Positions 1 to 11,035 of a DNA stretch of 64,000 bases are shown piece by piece. Numbering within the stretch: the stretch's first letter is position 1; the number at the start of each line of letters is the position of its first letter. The notes beneath the pieces were generated by a model, which had not been told where the DNA came from, made no database searches, and saw nothing but the letters and a program-made list of their open reading frames with translations. The DNA comes from Bos javanicus (Eukaryota; Chordata; Mammalia; Artiodactyla; Bovidae), in the NCBI RefSeq assembly GCF_032452875.1, contig NC_083897.1, positions 12,940,854-13,004,853 of the forward strand. Reading direction: 5' to 3'. The position numbers and the translations under genes are program-made.

Positions 1-2200
1 TGCAGCCAAAGATGGAGAAGCTGTATACAGTCAGCAAAAACAAGACTGGGACCTGACTGTGGCTCAGATCATGAACTCCTTATTGCCAAATTCAGACTGA
101 AATTAAAGAAAGTGGAGAAAACCACTAGGCCATTCAGGTATGACCTAAATCAAATTTCTTATGACTATACAGTGGAAGAGAAAAATAGATCTAAGGGACT
201 AGATCTGATAGACAGAGTACCTGATGATGAACGATGGATGGAGGTTCATGACATTGTACAGGAGACAGGAATCAAGACTATCCCCAGGAAAAAGAAACAC
301 AAAAAGGCAAAATGGCTATCTGAGAGGGCATTACAAATAATCGTGAAAAGAAGGGAAGCAAAAAGCAAAGGAGAAAAGGAAAGATATACCCATTTGAATG
401 CAGAGTTCCAAAGAATAGCAAGGAGAGATAAGAAAGCCTTCCTCAGCGATCAATGCAAAGAAATAGAGGGAAACAACAGAATGGGAAAGACTAGAGATCT
501 CTTTAAGAAAATTAGAGATACCAAGGGAATGTTTCATGCAAAGATAGGCTCAATAAAGGACAGAAATGGTAGGGACCTAACAGAAGCAGAAGATTTTAAG
601 AAGGGGTGGCAAAAATACACAGAAGGACTGTACAAAAAAGATCTTCACAACCCAGATAATCACGATGGTGTGATCACTCACCTAGAGCCAGACATCCTGG
701 AATGTGAAGTCAAATGGGCCTTAGGAAGCATCACTACAAAGCTAGTGGAGGTGATGGAATTCCAGTGGAGTTATTTCAAATCCTAAAAGACGATGCTGTG
801 AAAGTGCTGCACTCAATACGCCAGCAAATTTGGAAAACTCAGCAGTGGCCACAGGACTGGAAAAGGTCAGTTTTCACTCCAATACGAAAGAAAGGCAATG
901 CCAAAGAATGCTCAAAGTACTGCACAATTGCACTCATCTCACATGCTAGTAAAGTAATGCTTAAAATTCTCCAAGCCATGCTTCAGCAATACATAAACTG
1001 TAAACTTACAGATGTTCAAGCTGGTTTTAGAAAAGGCAGAGGAACCAGAAATAAAACTGCCAACATCCGATGGGTCATCGAAGAAGAGAATTTCAGAAGA
1101 ACATCTATTTCTGATTTACTGACTATGCCAAAGCCTTTGACTGTGTGGACCACAACAAACTGTGGAAAATTCTTAAAGAGATGGGAATAACAGACCACCT
1201 GACGTGCCTCTTGAGAAATCTGTATGCAGGTCAAGAAGCAACAGTTAGAACCGGACATGGAACAGCAGATAGGTTCCAAATTGGGAAAGGAGTACGTCAA
1301 GGCTGCATATTGTCACCCTGCTTATTTAACATATATGCAGAGTACATCATGAGAAACGCTGGGCTGGAGGAAGCACAGGCTGGAATCAAGATTGCTGGGA
1401 GAAATATCAATAATCTCAGATATGCAGATGACACCACCCTTATGGCAGAAAGTAAAGAAGAGCTAAAGAACCTCTTGATGAAGGTGAAAGAGCAGAGTGA
1501 CAAAGTTGGCTTAAAGCTCAACATTCAGAAAACTAGGATCATGGCATCTGGTCCCATCACTTCATGGCAAATAGATGGAGAAACAGTGGAAACAGTGGCT
1601 GACTTTATTTTGGGGGACTCCAAAATCACTGCAGATGGTGATTTCAGCCATGAAATTAAAAGACTCTTACTCCTTGGAAGAAAAGTTATGACCAACCTAG
1701 ACAGCATTTTAAAAAGCAGAGACATTACTTTGTCAACAAAGGTCTCTCTAGTCAAGGCTATGGTTTTTCCTGTGGTCATGTATGGATGTGAGAGTAGAAC
1801 TACAAAGAAAGCTGAGCGCCGAAGAACTGATGCTTTGAACTGTGGTGTTGGAGAAGACTCTTGAGCGTCCCTTGGACTGCAAGGAGATTCAACCAGTCCA
1901 TCCTAAAGGAGATTAGTCCTGAATATTCATTGGAAGGACTGATGTTGAAGCTATAACTCCAACACTTTGGCCACCTGATGCGAAGAGCTGACTCATTGGA
2001 AAAGACCCTGATGCTGGGAAAGACTGAGGGCAGGAGGAGAAGGAGATGACAGAGGATGAGATGGTTGGATGGCATTACCAACTCAATGGACATGGGTTTG
2101 GGTGAACTCTGTTAGTTGGTGATGGACAGTGAAGCCTGGCGTGCTGCAGTCCATGGGGTCGCAAAGAGTCAGAGACAACTGAGCAACTGAACTGAACTGA
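1..2200 (+). mobile_element. BovB (RTE) LINE, left end cut by window edge
   Basis: This is a sense copy of the ruminant BovB retrotransposon. It enters the window inside the ORF just after the endonuclease core, because bases 1-110 match the segment at 58328-58438 of the longer copy. It runs to the diagnostic BovB tail of repeated ctgaa units ending near 2200. BovB encodes an apurinic-type endonuclease plus reverse transcriptase and moves by target-primed reverse transcription; its 3' tail is shared with Bov-tA and BOV-A SINEs. Frameshifts and substitutions make this copy inert. A mariner-type inverted repeat begins 4 bp beyond its tail. Confidence 0.95.
112..1864 (+). pseudogene. BovB ORF remnant (endonuclease-RT linker, RT, C-terminal domain)
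   Basis: Three overlapping open pieces reconstruct the order but not one frame: 112-786, 714-1190 and 1145-1864. A four-base loss near 733, relative to the other copies, causes the first shift. A small loss near 1085-1105, just before the RT motif A region (AKAFD-like in other copies), causes the second. The RT catalytic box is still readable as RYADD at 1418-1432. The next break, a stop near 1861, falls in the C-terminal region with the conserved MYGCES-type segment. The product would have been a cytoplasmic/nuclear RT acting on BovB RNA; no activity is expected now. Confidence 0.9.
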
Positions 2201-2204
2201 TATA

Positions 2205-2265
2205 TACTGGGTTGGCCAAAAAGTTAATATGGAAAATCTGCATGAACTTTTTGGCCAACTGAGTA
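2205..2265. mobile_element. Mariner-type miniature inverted-repeat element
   Basis: Two 21-bp terminal inverted repeats (2205-2225 and 2245-2265) share the core gggttggccaaaaagtt and its near-complement, separated by a 19-bp spacer, with TA-rich flanks. This end sequence is typical of ruminant mariner elements. At 61 bp it has no transposase and is an internally deleted, non-autonomous copy. It sits right against the end of the BovB. Confidence 0.75.
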
Positions 2266-3290
2266 TTATCATTGGAGAACCACTGTCCTCAACAACACTA
2301 CGATTTATACCATTAAAAGGAATGGTATAAGTGACTTATGATTGCAAACTGTGAGAGACTACCAAACTCCCCTTTGCTTTTTCTCCCAATTCCATCTTCC
2401 ATCTTTGTGATATACCCCTAGATTGTGCAGACACAAGGTGTGAGATAAAATTCCTATTTTATGGCAAAACAAGAAAAAATTAGTCATAAAAATATTTCTC
2501 TGCCCTTTCATCTCCTCTGTAACCCTTCCTGTGCACTGTGAATCTGCATTATGCATCAACCGAACCTCCCTCCTCACCTCATCCACCTGCAGGAATACCT
2601 GATTGACCATAGAGAGGAACATTCTCCTAGCATCAACCAGGTATCAACTCCTTAAAGACAACATTCCTTCCTGATCTTGTAAGGGGCCATAATGACCCTT
2701 AGATCTCCATTGTGTGAATGGTCAATACATCATTTCATGTACAGTCCTGTGTCTCAAAAAACTTACAGAACTGTGCCTTGACTTCTAACGGGAGGAACTG
2801 TTCCCAGAGTTTTCTAAGATACTCTTCTCAGGTTAGAATCCTCAAATTTGATTCAAATAAACGTTTCCATTTCTTTCTTAGATCAACTGATTAATTTTTC
2901 TTTGACAAAGGGAAAGTTTGTACCTTTTCAACCCTATACATCCCATAACCTGTCACTTCTACACCCTTGGTATCCTTTAAGGGTGCAAATTCCCTAATTT
3001 TGATTTAATTAGGATTTTCTCTTCTGGGATCACAATTTCAAAGAATTAATTTGACTGCCAGCTGATTATAAGTACATTTATCTACATCATCTTCCCTACC
3101 CCAAAGGCAGAGAGGACTAGGGAAGTAGTCAGCAAGCCAAGTTACTGTGCTCTGTATGAGGAACACTACACTCAGGGTAAGGCAGGGACAGGGTTAGGAT
3201 GTGCTGAAAAGCAGGCAGTAGAGGATTTGCTGGGATCTGGCTGGCTGCTCCTCCATTTCCAAATATTCCTATATACTTTACCCTGGGTCT
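2266..3290. other. Mostly unassigned; possible old LTR at about 2560-2910
   Basis: No gene is recognised. The stretch around 2640-2910 looks like the 3' half of an old LTR: a pyrimidine-rich body leads to an AATAAA-type signal near 2862 and then a T-rich end. No partner LTR or clean target duplication was found, so this is only a suggestion. The remainder is AT-rich sequence that I cannot assign. Confidence 0.3.
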
Positions 3291-3591
3291 AGACTCTAAG
3301 ATCAGAGAAGGCAATGGCACTCCACTCCAGTACTCTTGCCTGGAAAATCCCACGGATGGAGGAGCCTGGTGGGCTGCAGTCCATGGGGTCGCTAAGAGTT
3401 ACACATGACTAAGCGACTTCACTTTCCCTTTTCACCCTCATGCATTGGAGAAGGGAATGGCAACCCACTCCAGTGTTCTTGCCTGGAGAATCCCAGGGAC
3501 GGGGAGCCTGGTGGGCTGCCGTCTATGGGGTCACAAAGAGTCAGACACGACTGAAGTGACTTAGCAGCAGTAGTAGCAGCAGACTCTAAGA
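3291..3591 (+). mobile_element. BOV-A2 SINE with target-site duplication
   Basis: A dimer of two Bov-A units (each ending near the tcagacacgact-type tail) is followed by an AGC-rich microsatellite tail. The 11-bp duplication agactctaaga lies at 3291-3301 and 3581-3591, so the inserted DNA is 3302-3580. BOV-A2 is a non-autonomous SINE mobilised by the BovB machinery. Confidence 0.95.
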
Positions 3592-4384
3592 AAGGATGTC
3601 AGGGCTGAGAAAGTTAATCAAGTCCCTAACACATCATCACCAAAGCAACAGAAAACCAAACACCTCAGAAGCTTGTTCAGGCTCTCTATAGCTCCCTTTG
3701 ATAATTTTTCTCCATTTCTTATTTGCTCACTCTCAGTCCTTCTCTCCCTTTCCCTCTTTTCTGGATTTTCATGCTTTGAGCTTGATGAAAATGGAATTTT
3801 CCAGGCATGGGGGGTGGCACAGGACTATAGAGATCTCTGTATCAAGAAGCACAAAAGTCCTTCACTCAAAGCCCATCTTTCTTTACAATTCAAGTACTGT
3901 TCTCCCCTGTACACCTGCCATTTCATGATCTATAATTCTACTACAGTCAAAAATTAGGCATTTCAAAAAGCTGTAAGGAAGTCAATCTAGTTAACCTAAA
4001 TTGTGGGCTTTAAAAAAAAAAAACAAACCTAGAAGATGATGTTCATTCTGCTATTCAATATTAATTTAAACTTGAAAATGTAAGCGCAGTATATTGAGAA
4101 GCTGTTATGGAATTTACCACAAAGGAAAAGACTTATCAGAAATGTAAATAAAGTGCTAATTTTTAGTATACAATAGTCAAAAAGTGCTTCCAAATGCCTA
4201 GTTCTCCTAGAATCCAAGTGTTCTCCTATACAGGTAAATCATTCTTAAACTTGTTTACAATGTTCCACTGCTAAAGTGACCCACTCATCACAGACCCAAT
4301 AGAAATAGCAGGTCAAGTTAAATTAAAAAAAAAAAAAAACACCACCAAGTCCAATTCAAAGAATTTTCAAACAATAAATTGTTC
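3592..4384. other. Unassigned AT-rich stretch with two poly-A runs
   Basis: Nothing gene-like is recognised. Poly-A runs occur at about 4010-4023 and 4325-4339. They may be tails of badly decayed retroposed sequence, but I could not identify a body upstream of either. Confidence 0.3.
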
Positions 4385-4840
4385 CTGCAGTAGTTTCAAG
4401 CACCAGTAGCATCAGAACAACCTGAGGCTCTAATTAAATGCACAGATTCCCTGACCACACCCTGCTGCTGCTGCTGCTGCTAAGTCACTTCAGTCGTGTC
4501 CAACTCTGTGCGACCCCATAGACGGCAGCCCACCAGGCTCCCCCGTCCCTGGGATTCTCCAGGGACATGGAGCCAATGGAGTGGGTTGCCATTTCCTTCT
4601 CCAATGCATGAAAGTGAAAAGCGAAAGTGAAGTCGCTCAGTCGTGTCTGACCCTCAGCGACCCCATGGACTGCAGCCTTCCAGGCTCCTCCGTCCATGGG
4701 ATTTTCCAGGCAGGAGTACTGGAGTGGGGTGCCATTGCCTTCTCTGGACCACACCCTAGATGGAACAAATCAAAATTTCCACCTTGAAGGCAGCCATCAG
4801 TACATATAAACAGCTCTCCAGGTGGTTCTTAAGCCCCCAT
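4385..4840 (+). mobile_element. MER5-like hAT MITE split by a BOV-A2
   Basis: The left half (4385-4452) carries the 'agcatcag..aacctgagg' part and the right half (4758-4840) continues with the 'cagctctccaggtggttctta' type end of a MER5 (hAT-Charlie) element. The BOV-A2 at 4464-4746 interrupts it. MER5 elements are old non-autonomous DNA transposons shared by placental mammals. Confidence 0.65.
4453..4757 (-). mobile_element. BOV-A2 SINE, reverse orientation, with target-site duplication
   Basis: Reverse-strand dimeric Bov-A, starting on the plus strand with a (CTG)n run (the complement of its AGC tail) and ending at the 'ggtgccattgccttctc' head. The 11-bp duplication gaccacaccct is perfect at 4453-4463 and 4747-4757. 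It lies inside the older MER5-like element. Confidence 0.95.
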
Positions 4841-5299
4841 CCTCCTGGACTGCCTGATTCTTCACCAGAAACTTGTTAAGCTGGCAGCCACTACAAGTGC
4901 TCTTGAGGAGGTATCCCCTGGCCCACAGCAAGGGCATTTCTCATCTTCTTTACCAAGTGGCACTAGGCATCTGTGGTGACACTGAAGTGGAATGCCTTTA
5001 ACAGGGTTTTCCTCTGAGATTTTTTACCTTCTCTGATTACCACAGCCTGCAGCCACTGAGGCTTGTCCTTTGTCCCTTGTCCTCTCCCAGGCACAAGGCC
5101 TGGCAACACACTTAGACCTTCAGGTTAAACAGCTACATGCCCTGACTGAAGTTTCCGCATGCAAAAGGCCGAACTACCAAGGAGACCAGGAGACAACTCA
5201 AGATGGTTCACACTTCCAAGGTAACCTTGGTTTCAAGGATGGAGAGAACAAACATCACAGCTGTCACTGCACAAGTGATATCCAAAAATGCCTCCTTCT
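4841..5299. other. Unassigned stretch
   Basis: No repeat or gene is recognised. A plus-strand open frame that starts at 5070 runs into the downstream SINE, has no recognisable domain and is not considered a gene. Confidence 0.3.
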
Positions 5300-5501
5300 A
5301 AAATCCTATCCAAGTGGCTCAGTGGCAAAGTATCCACCTACCAATGCAGGAGACTTGGGTTCGATTGCCAGATCGGGAAGATTCCCACTTCAGTATTCTT
5401 GCCTGGGAAATTCCATGGACAGAGGAGCCTGGTGGGCTATAGTCCATGGGGTCATAAAAAAGTCAGACACAACTTAGTGACTAAACAACAACAAAAATCC
5501 T
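5300..5501 (+). mobile_element. Bov-tA SINE
   Basis: A tRNA-Glu-derived head with A-box-like gtggctcagtgg and B-box-like gggttcgattgcc is joined to one Bov-A unit and an ACA-rich tail. The 8-bp duplication aaaatcct flanks it (5300-5307, 5494-5501). Confidence 0.92.
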
Positions 5502-7029
5502 TCAAGGCAGAAGTGGGGATTCTATAGAAGATATGAAAGAAGTAGTTGTAAAGCAGACAAGGCCCGTTTCTGGTGCTTCTCCATCTGCACGTTCTGCTCC
5601 AGCATGGGTCACCGGGCAGGTCCTAAGGCCCTTGGACCTTTCAGAGCAGCACACGACCCATGAGTTGCCCTTGCGCAGATTTCCTTCTGACCTTCCCTTC
5701 CTTCTGCCTTTTCCCTCTACCTTCCAGCTTGGCTCTCTTCCTTTAAGGCTATGCTTTGAGTAGAAAGTGTTGGATTAAATAAGTAAATGTCCTTTTGGGT
5801 TTAAGGACAAGTTCAAACTGGGGGTTAATCTGAACTAACCATTTCACCAAAGGTAAATGATTCAGGTTATTTTCACTATGTCCCCTGGTACCTAGGTAAA
5901 TCTGGCCCTACACTGAGTGTTAACCCAGGCCATCTGACAGGTATGTATGGTTGGATACTAAGAGGACCAAAAAAACAGTATGATTGATTCAGAGAAACCT
6001 CATGCCCCACCAGTAGAGACACAATTCAAAGGATACATCCTATCTAATTGACTATAAATCAGCACTGTTACTTTGCTGTAGGAAGCCTATCAAGTTATCA
6101 ACTGTAATTTATAATCCACCAGTAAAAGTCAAGGGATGGGGGGTAGAGAGAGTTAGCAACAGAGTCTATTATGCAGGTGAACAAAGTGAATTAAGCCGAG
6201 CCTACTCCACCGAGACCCCAGAGCCTCCCGGTCAGCAACATCAAGATGTGTTTTTTAGTGTTTTTACTGACATAACCCTGACTCTGCTCATATTGGAAAA
6301 AATAGGAACTGAACCATGGTGCCAGAATATGCATGGAAGTAAATATTTATAAGCAGAACAGACAATAAATGTCTAAGAGCAACAACCTTAGAGGCACCCA
6401 AACGTGAAACATCCAACATTGTTGCCATTTGTTGTAGCTTTGAGCTGTAAATAACAGCCCTTAGAATAAAGTTCAGTCTCCTAATGGCATCATATTTGAA
6501 ATATAGGAAAAAATATCTGAATGATCTCAAGGTGTTTCACTCTGAAACAACTGTTAGTTAAGTTCCGCCTGCTATTAACTGTTGAAAATTCATTCAGGTG
6601 TCTTTTCCTAACTACCTCGAAATCCAGTCATTTCTCAGTTATTCCACAGATACTAATCGCTTCTCCAAGTTCAGTTCTCCTATCATGCAACCTGCTTCTG
6701 GGAAGCCTCCCTAGGGAGCAGGTGTATCCCTGTCTCCACCAGCCTCATATGCTTGATGACAGATGAACTCGGAAGTAGAAACCATCAGTGGGGAAGGAAA
6801 CTACACCATGCTCCAGGACAAGAGTGGCAATTGCAGCCCTCAGTGAAACTGGGGGGGAGGGGAAGGCTGTCTTTGCTGGCATCACTGGCCTCATCGCCAC
6901 TGTCTTCTCTGTCCCCATATCCTTGGCCAACAAAGCAAAGTCTTCCCATCCCCCCACCTCCACCTGCTCCTGTATCAGAGCAGGGTGCAAGTATAACCAC
7001 AAACATGAACAAGGCAACAGATTTGTGTT
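5502..7029. other. Unassigned, mostly non-repetitive stretch
   Basis: About 1.5 kb in which I recognise no repeat family and no exon. Short open frames on both strands around 6750-7010 are low-complexity (C- and G-rich) and overlap one another, which argues against coding. AT-rich sequence dominates 5760-6500. Confidence 0.3.
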
Positions 7030-7340
7030 CTAATTGGGACTCTAGCTCTGTGACCTTGGGGAAGTCACTTCGTGGTCTTTGTATCCTCGTTAATAAAATG
7101 AAAGGAAGGAGATCCAGGGCAGTAAAATTTATAGAGCTCTTACCATGTGCTAGACACTGTGTTCAAGGCAGTTCATATCAATCATTCCCTTAATCTTCCC
7201 AAGCAGTTATTACCATGCTTACTTTACAGATAAGGAAGGTTAGGTTCTGAAGAGTTCTGTGACTCTTAATCTGCAAAGCTCAGCAGTGGTAGAAGAGGGA
7301 ATTGCATCCAAATTTGTATGTCTGACTGCACTGCTCCCAG
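7030..7340. mobile_element. Two MIR SINE fragments in opposite orientation
   Basis: 7030-7100 (+) shows the MIR core gtgaccttggggaagtcact and its 'taaaatgaaag' continuation. 7115-7340 (-) shows the complement, starting at the accatgtgctagacactgt region and running through ttttacaga-type core sequence. MIRs are ancient mammalian tRNA-derived SINEs. Confidence 0.75.
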
Positions 7341-7974
7341 GGGCGTGGCACAGGTGTCTGTGAAATACTACTAGGTATTCAGCTGTCCCCTCCAGCTTTT
7401 TAAGGTTCCAGTTGCAAAAACGTGTTTAAAAAAAAAAACAAAAACAAAAACAGAAAACACAAAAAATAAACAGAGATACTGAGCAAAGGGCATTTGGTGT
7501 CCAAGTGTAACGGTGAGTCAACCTGAGAGAGGAGACCTGAATAGCTCTTTAAAATATACTGTGTCCACTAACTTCAAAAATAGTTGAGACATGCCCACCT
7601 CTGGCCTGTATGAGAAAGGGAAATAAGTTATAGGAGACTAGCATTCTATAAATCACAACCCCTACAACCATTAGAAGAAGAAAGGAACCAGTTTGTCTGT
7701 AGGCAGCTTAATGAACCAAAAGGGGATATTATGCTCTCCAACCATCTGAAACAAGACTGAAAACCAGGGGCCTGGAAGTAGGTTTCTGACACATAGTAAC
7801 AGATGGACAGGAGAATCATTCCCCAAAATTGGGAACACTGGGCTGAGTGTCAGAGTTGGAGGGAAATTCATAAGTTGTCACAGGAGGGGAGTCTGTCTAA
7901 AACACTCCTCCCATCCTGAGAGCCTCCACTGAAATGACTGCAAAGTCGTCACTCATGTGGGGTTTAAATCTGTA
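7341..7974. other. Unassigned stretch with A-rich tract
   Basis: An A-rich, CAAAAA-repetitive tract lies at about 7425-7470. No gene or clear repeat family is recognised in the rest. Confidence 0.3.
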
Positions 7975-8440
7975 ACTCCACACCCTCTCCCCCTAGAACT
8001 ATTATAACAACTTTCTAACTGGTCTTCCTGCCTCTAGCCCTGCCCTCTTCCAATCCACCCTCCACACTGCTGCCAGAGAATTCTAACTCAAAGGCAAATC
8101 TCTTCATACCACTCCCTTGATTAAACACCCTCGGTGGCTCCCGCTGTCCTCAACATGAAGATTCAGCACCTGAAAGTGATGTACCAAGCACTTCATGGAC
8201 CATTTCCACACACTCCAGATTCACCTCTCCAAATACACCAAACAACTCGGAATTCCCAAAGCACATGAAAACATCTCCTGGTTTTGTGCCTCTGTTTATG
8301 CTGCTATCTCTACCAAAAATGTTCTCTCCTACACCCTCATTTGCCTGCTAAATACCTACCCAAAATTTACAAATCATAGCATGTTTAACTTCTCTTTCAA
8401 GCCCTTCCTGACATCTTCACCATGACCTACGCTGTGCCCC
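7975..8440 (+). mobile_element. LINE2 (L2) 3' region
   Basis: Recognisable L2 3' sequence: 'ctaactggtcttcctgcctc', 'ccaccctccacactgctgcc', a 'tcatggaccatttccacac'-type segment and 'cccttcctgacatcttcacc' in the consensus order. L2 is an old CR1-clade LINE; this piece carries no open reading frame. Confidence 0.8.
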
Positions 8441-8452
8441 AGAACCAGTACA

Positions 8453-8693
8453 TGATTCTATCATAATGAAGTGAAACTCACTCAGTTGTGTCTGACTCTT
8501 TGCGACCCTATGGACTGTAGCCCACCAGGCTCCTTTGTCCATGGGGTTTTCCAGGCAAGAATACTGGAGTGGGTTGCCATTCCCTTCTCCAGGGTATCTT
8601 CCCGACCCAGTGATTGAACTCGGGTCTCCTGCATTGACAGGCAGATTCTTGACCATCTGAGCCACCAGGGAAGTCCACTGATTCTATCATAAT
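8453..8693 (-). mobile_element. Bov-tA SINE with 15-bp target-site duplication
   Basis: Reverse-strand Bov-tA: the Bov-A tail comes first on the plus strand and the tRNA-like head ends with gccaccagggaagtcc. A perfect 15-bp duplication, tgattctatcataat, lies at 8453-8467 and 8679-8693, so this is a complete insertion. Confidence 0.96.
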
Positions 8694-8759
8694 ACCGATA
8701 CAATTAAGTGCTATAAAATGTGATATTAGTACTATGAGAGAATCATGTACTGGTTGTGT

Positions 8760-8990
8760 GGCACAAATGAGGTCACCGTATCCATGGAGCATTGGTTCCA
8801 AGATCCACCCCGGATACCCACATCCCCACATACTCGTGTCCCATAGCTAGCCCTCTGTATCCATGGTTCCAAATCCTCAGATCTAACCAACCACAGATCA
8901 TATATTATTGTACTTACTATTGAAAAAAATTCACACATATGTGGACCTGTGCAGTTCAAACCCATGTGGTTCAAGACTCAGCTGTATAGT
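8760..8990. mobile_element. Tigger/MER2-like DNA transposon fragment
   Basis: Segments such as 'ctctgtatccatggttcc', 'taaccaaccacagatc' and 'gtgcagttcaaacccatg' resemble the terminal parts of pogo-type Tigger/MER2 elements. The copy is degenerate, so the family is likely and the subfamily unknown. Confidence 0.55.
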
Positions 8991-9140
8991 CTTCCTCCCT
9001 CACCATGATGGCCCTTACAGACAAGCACAACGCACAGAGCTTGGCATAGTTCATTCTCAGTCTATTGAATTAATGGATGGTTGGATGATAAAACAGATAA
9101 GCAAATGAATGGATTGATAGAGAATATAAAAAAAGAATGA

Positions 9141-9376
9141 ATATATGTGTATGAAGCAGGTGATGGCACAAACATTTAACAATCTGCCTGCAATATGGGA
9201 GACCTGGGTTTGACCCATGGGTTGGGAAGATCCCTGGAGAAGGAAATAGCAACCCACTCCAGTATTCTTGCCTGGGAAATTTCACAGACAGAGAAGCCTG
9301 GTGGGCTACAGTTCACGGGGTCACAAAGAGTCAGACACGACTGAGCGACTAACAGAGATGACAGATATATGTGTAT
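9141..9376 (+). mobile_element. Bov-tA SINE inserted at an L1 tail
   Basis: A diverged tRNA-like head is followed by a Bov-A unit ending in gtcagacacgactgagcga. The 12-bp duplication atatatgtgtat flanks it (9141-9152, 9365-9376). The right-hand flank is the 3' end of an L1. Confidence 0.93.
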
Positions 9377-9450
9377 AACTGAGTCACTTTGCCATACAGC
9401 AGAGATTGGCATAACATTGTAAATCAACTATACTTTAATTTAAAAAGCAG
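9365..9450 (+). mobile_element. L1 3'-terminal fragment
   Basis: Sequence of the type 'gtataactgagtcacttt..acattgtaaatcaactatac' followed by an A-rich end is the 3' terminus of an artiodactyl L1. Only this end is visible here. Confidence 0.7.
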
Positions 9451-9534
9451 CAAATGAATGGACTGATGAACAAATGGAGGCAATACTAGCAAAAATATGA
9501 TATAACACATTACATGTTCACAGAGAATCACAGT

Positions 9535-9715
9535 TTAGAAAGCACTTTAAAACTTTCTATCTTAGTTGTTCCTGATAATACTTTGAGGCAAAAAAGGCAA
9601 ACAGATGACATCACCTCATCATTCTACAGATGAGAGATCTAGGTGACTTTTGAAGGTCACAGATCTAGTACGTGTCAGACTAGAACCTAAGTCATCTCAG
9701 TTATTCCAGAATTCT
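9535..9715 (-). mobile_element. MIR SINE fragment
   Basis: A decayed MIR core on the reverse strand, recognisable by 'ttctacagatgagagatct' and 'gaaggtcacagatctagt'. Confidence 0.6.
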
Positions 9716-9803
9716 CTCTCCAATGGCTACATACGTTATGAGAAAGAAAATTATTAGGTAATAGGAATTTGTCTTTTAGGGCCTTTTTCCTCCCTACATA
9801 AAC

Positions 9804-10260
9804 TGTTGTAGCCATGCGTTCCAGGAAACACACTCACTGAGAAGGACAATGCAGATAGTGGAGTGCAGCTTGTTACACCAGCAGGCCCAGGGCAGTGTCC
9901 TCTTAGCCAAGGACCCCAACCAGTTTTTGTGAAAACCTTATATACCCTAAGTGTACGTGCACAAACCTACCTCCCCAAATTCCCTGGCAATCAAAGTTAA
10001 CCCATGATTCATATGCCTTAAGCCTAGGTAGTTAACAGTGGACAATTATCAACAGGCCTGTGGTCATACCCCAGTAAGCATAATAGAATGCTTCGGTTAC
10101 ACAGATAATTAGGGTATTCTTTTAGCTCTTCCTTCTGGGGGCCTGGTTTTCCAGTTGGTATATTGTTTCCATAGATAATGGGCATATAGCTCAAAGTCCA
10201 CAGTCCAGCCCAAGATGGAGTCCTGCTTTCAAGATACAGCCTGTTCTGTTTCCTCCTTCA
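9804..10260 (-). repeat. Proviral 3' LTR
   Basis: A 457-bp LTR on the minus strand. A good TATA box (tatataagg on the minus strand) lies at 9936-9944. The poly-A signal seen in the partner LTR is mutated here (aacaag instead of aataaa). By eye the two LTRs differ at roughly 8% of positions plus a few indels, so integration is old. Confidence 0.9.
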
Positions 10261-10274
10261 TTCCCGCCTCTTGT
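10261..10274 (-). promoter_or_regulatory. Degenerate polypurine tract
   Basis: The minus strand reads aagaggcgggaa directly before the 3' LTR, where the plus-strand primer is expected. A single C interrupts the purine run. Confidence 0.55.
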
Positions 10275-10279
10275 TGCTC

Positions 10280-10920
10280 TTAAGTCATAGTATGAGCATC
10301 ATTCATAGGGATATATTGCACCCTGCCTCTCCAACCACCCATTTGGGAGAACGACACCAACCTTTGGGTTACAAAGTTCATAATACATTGTAAAATGCAG
10401 GGTCCACAGAGCAGAACTATCAAGGCAATTATATATTCCACCAATCACCCTTCACCCAAGATAGTACTCAAGTTCAGAAAGGAATGTTTTCATTTGACAT
10501 TGCTTTTACCTGGTTTCTCACGTCATCTAAAGCAGCTGATACATTGCCAGATAAATCAGGAATATATACACAATATTCAACCTTAATTATAGCACAGGTC
10601 CCTCCTTAAGCAGCTGTGAGCATGTCCAAAACCATTCTAATTTGAATTACCGCATCTGTTACTTTTATGAAATTGGTGTTTACATAATATGTAACCCCAT
10701 GACCCGAATCTATTGACTAGGTCTGGCTTATACCAAGAGAGCAGGGAGAGATTATGATTGTCAAGAGAAAGTAAAGTCTCTTTTTGTTGTCCCAGGAAAG
10801 AGAAGACTGGTTTAAAATCTCCTTGGCGGAGTGGAGACACCCACCAGGGAAGTCCATCCATCACAGACAGACGCATAGCCCCACATACCCAGCAGTTGGA
10901 GGTAGAGTGGAAGTCCACAT
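10280..10920 (-). pseudogene. env: env remnant (surface-subunit start and transmembrane end)
   Basis: At 10637-10918 a frame carries an Env surface-subunit-like stretch with a CWVC motif, the form of the disulfide-exchange motif in gammaretroviral SU. At 10280-10429 another frame gives a hydrophobic membrane-spanning segment plus a short basic cytoplasmic tail ending at a stop at 10280-10282, just before the polypurine tract. Between them the fusion peptide, heptad repeats and most of SU are absent, so only the two ends of env survive. The assignment combines weak motif evidence with position between integrase and the 3' LTR. Confidence 0.6.
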
Positions 10921-11035
10921 AGGAATGTGCACACTGATGAGACCAAGCAGCAGGAGTTGCTTATGTGACTTCATCCTGAAGGAGCTCATCCAGGATCTTC
11001 TTTTTCCTCTTCTTCTTAAGGATGATCTTAGTCTC

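Noticed and set aside
6753..7193. 146-codon plus-strand frame overlapping three others
   Set aside because: Low-complexity C/G-rich translation and mutual overlap of four frames; its end runs into MIR sequence.
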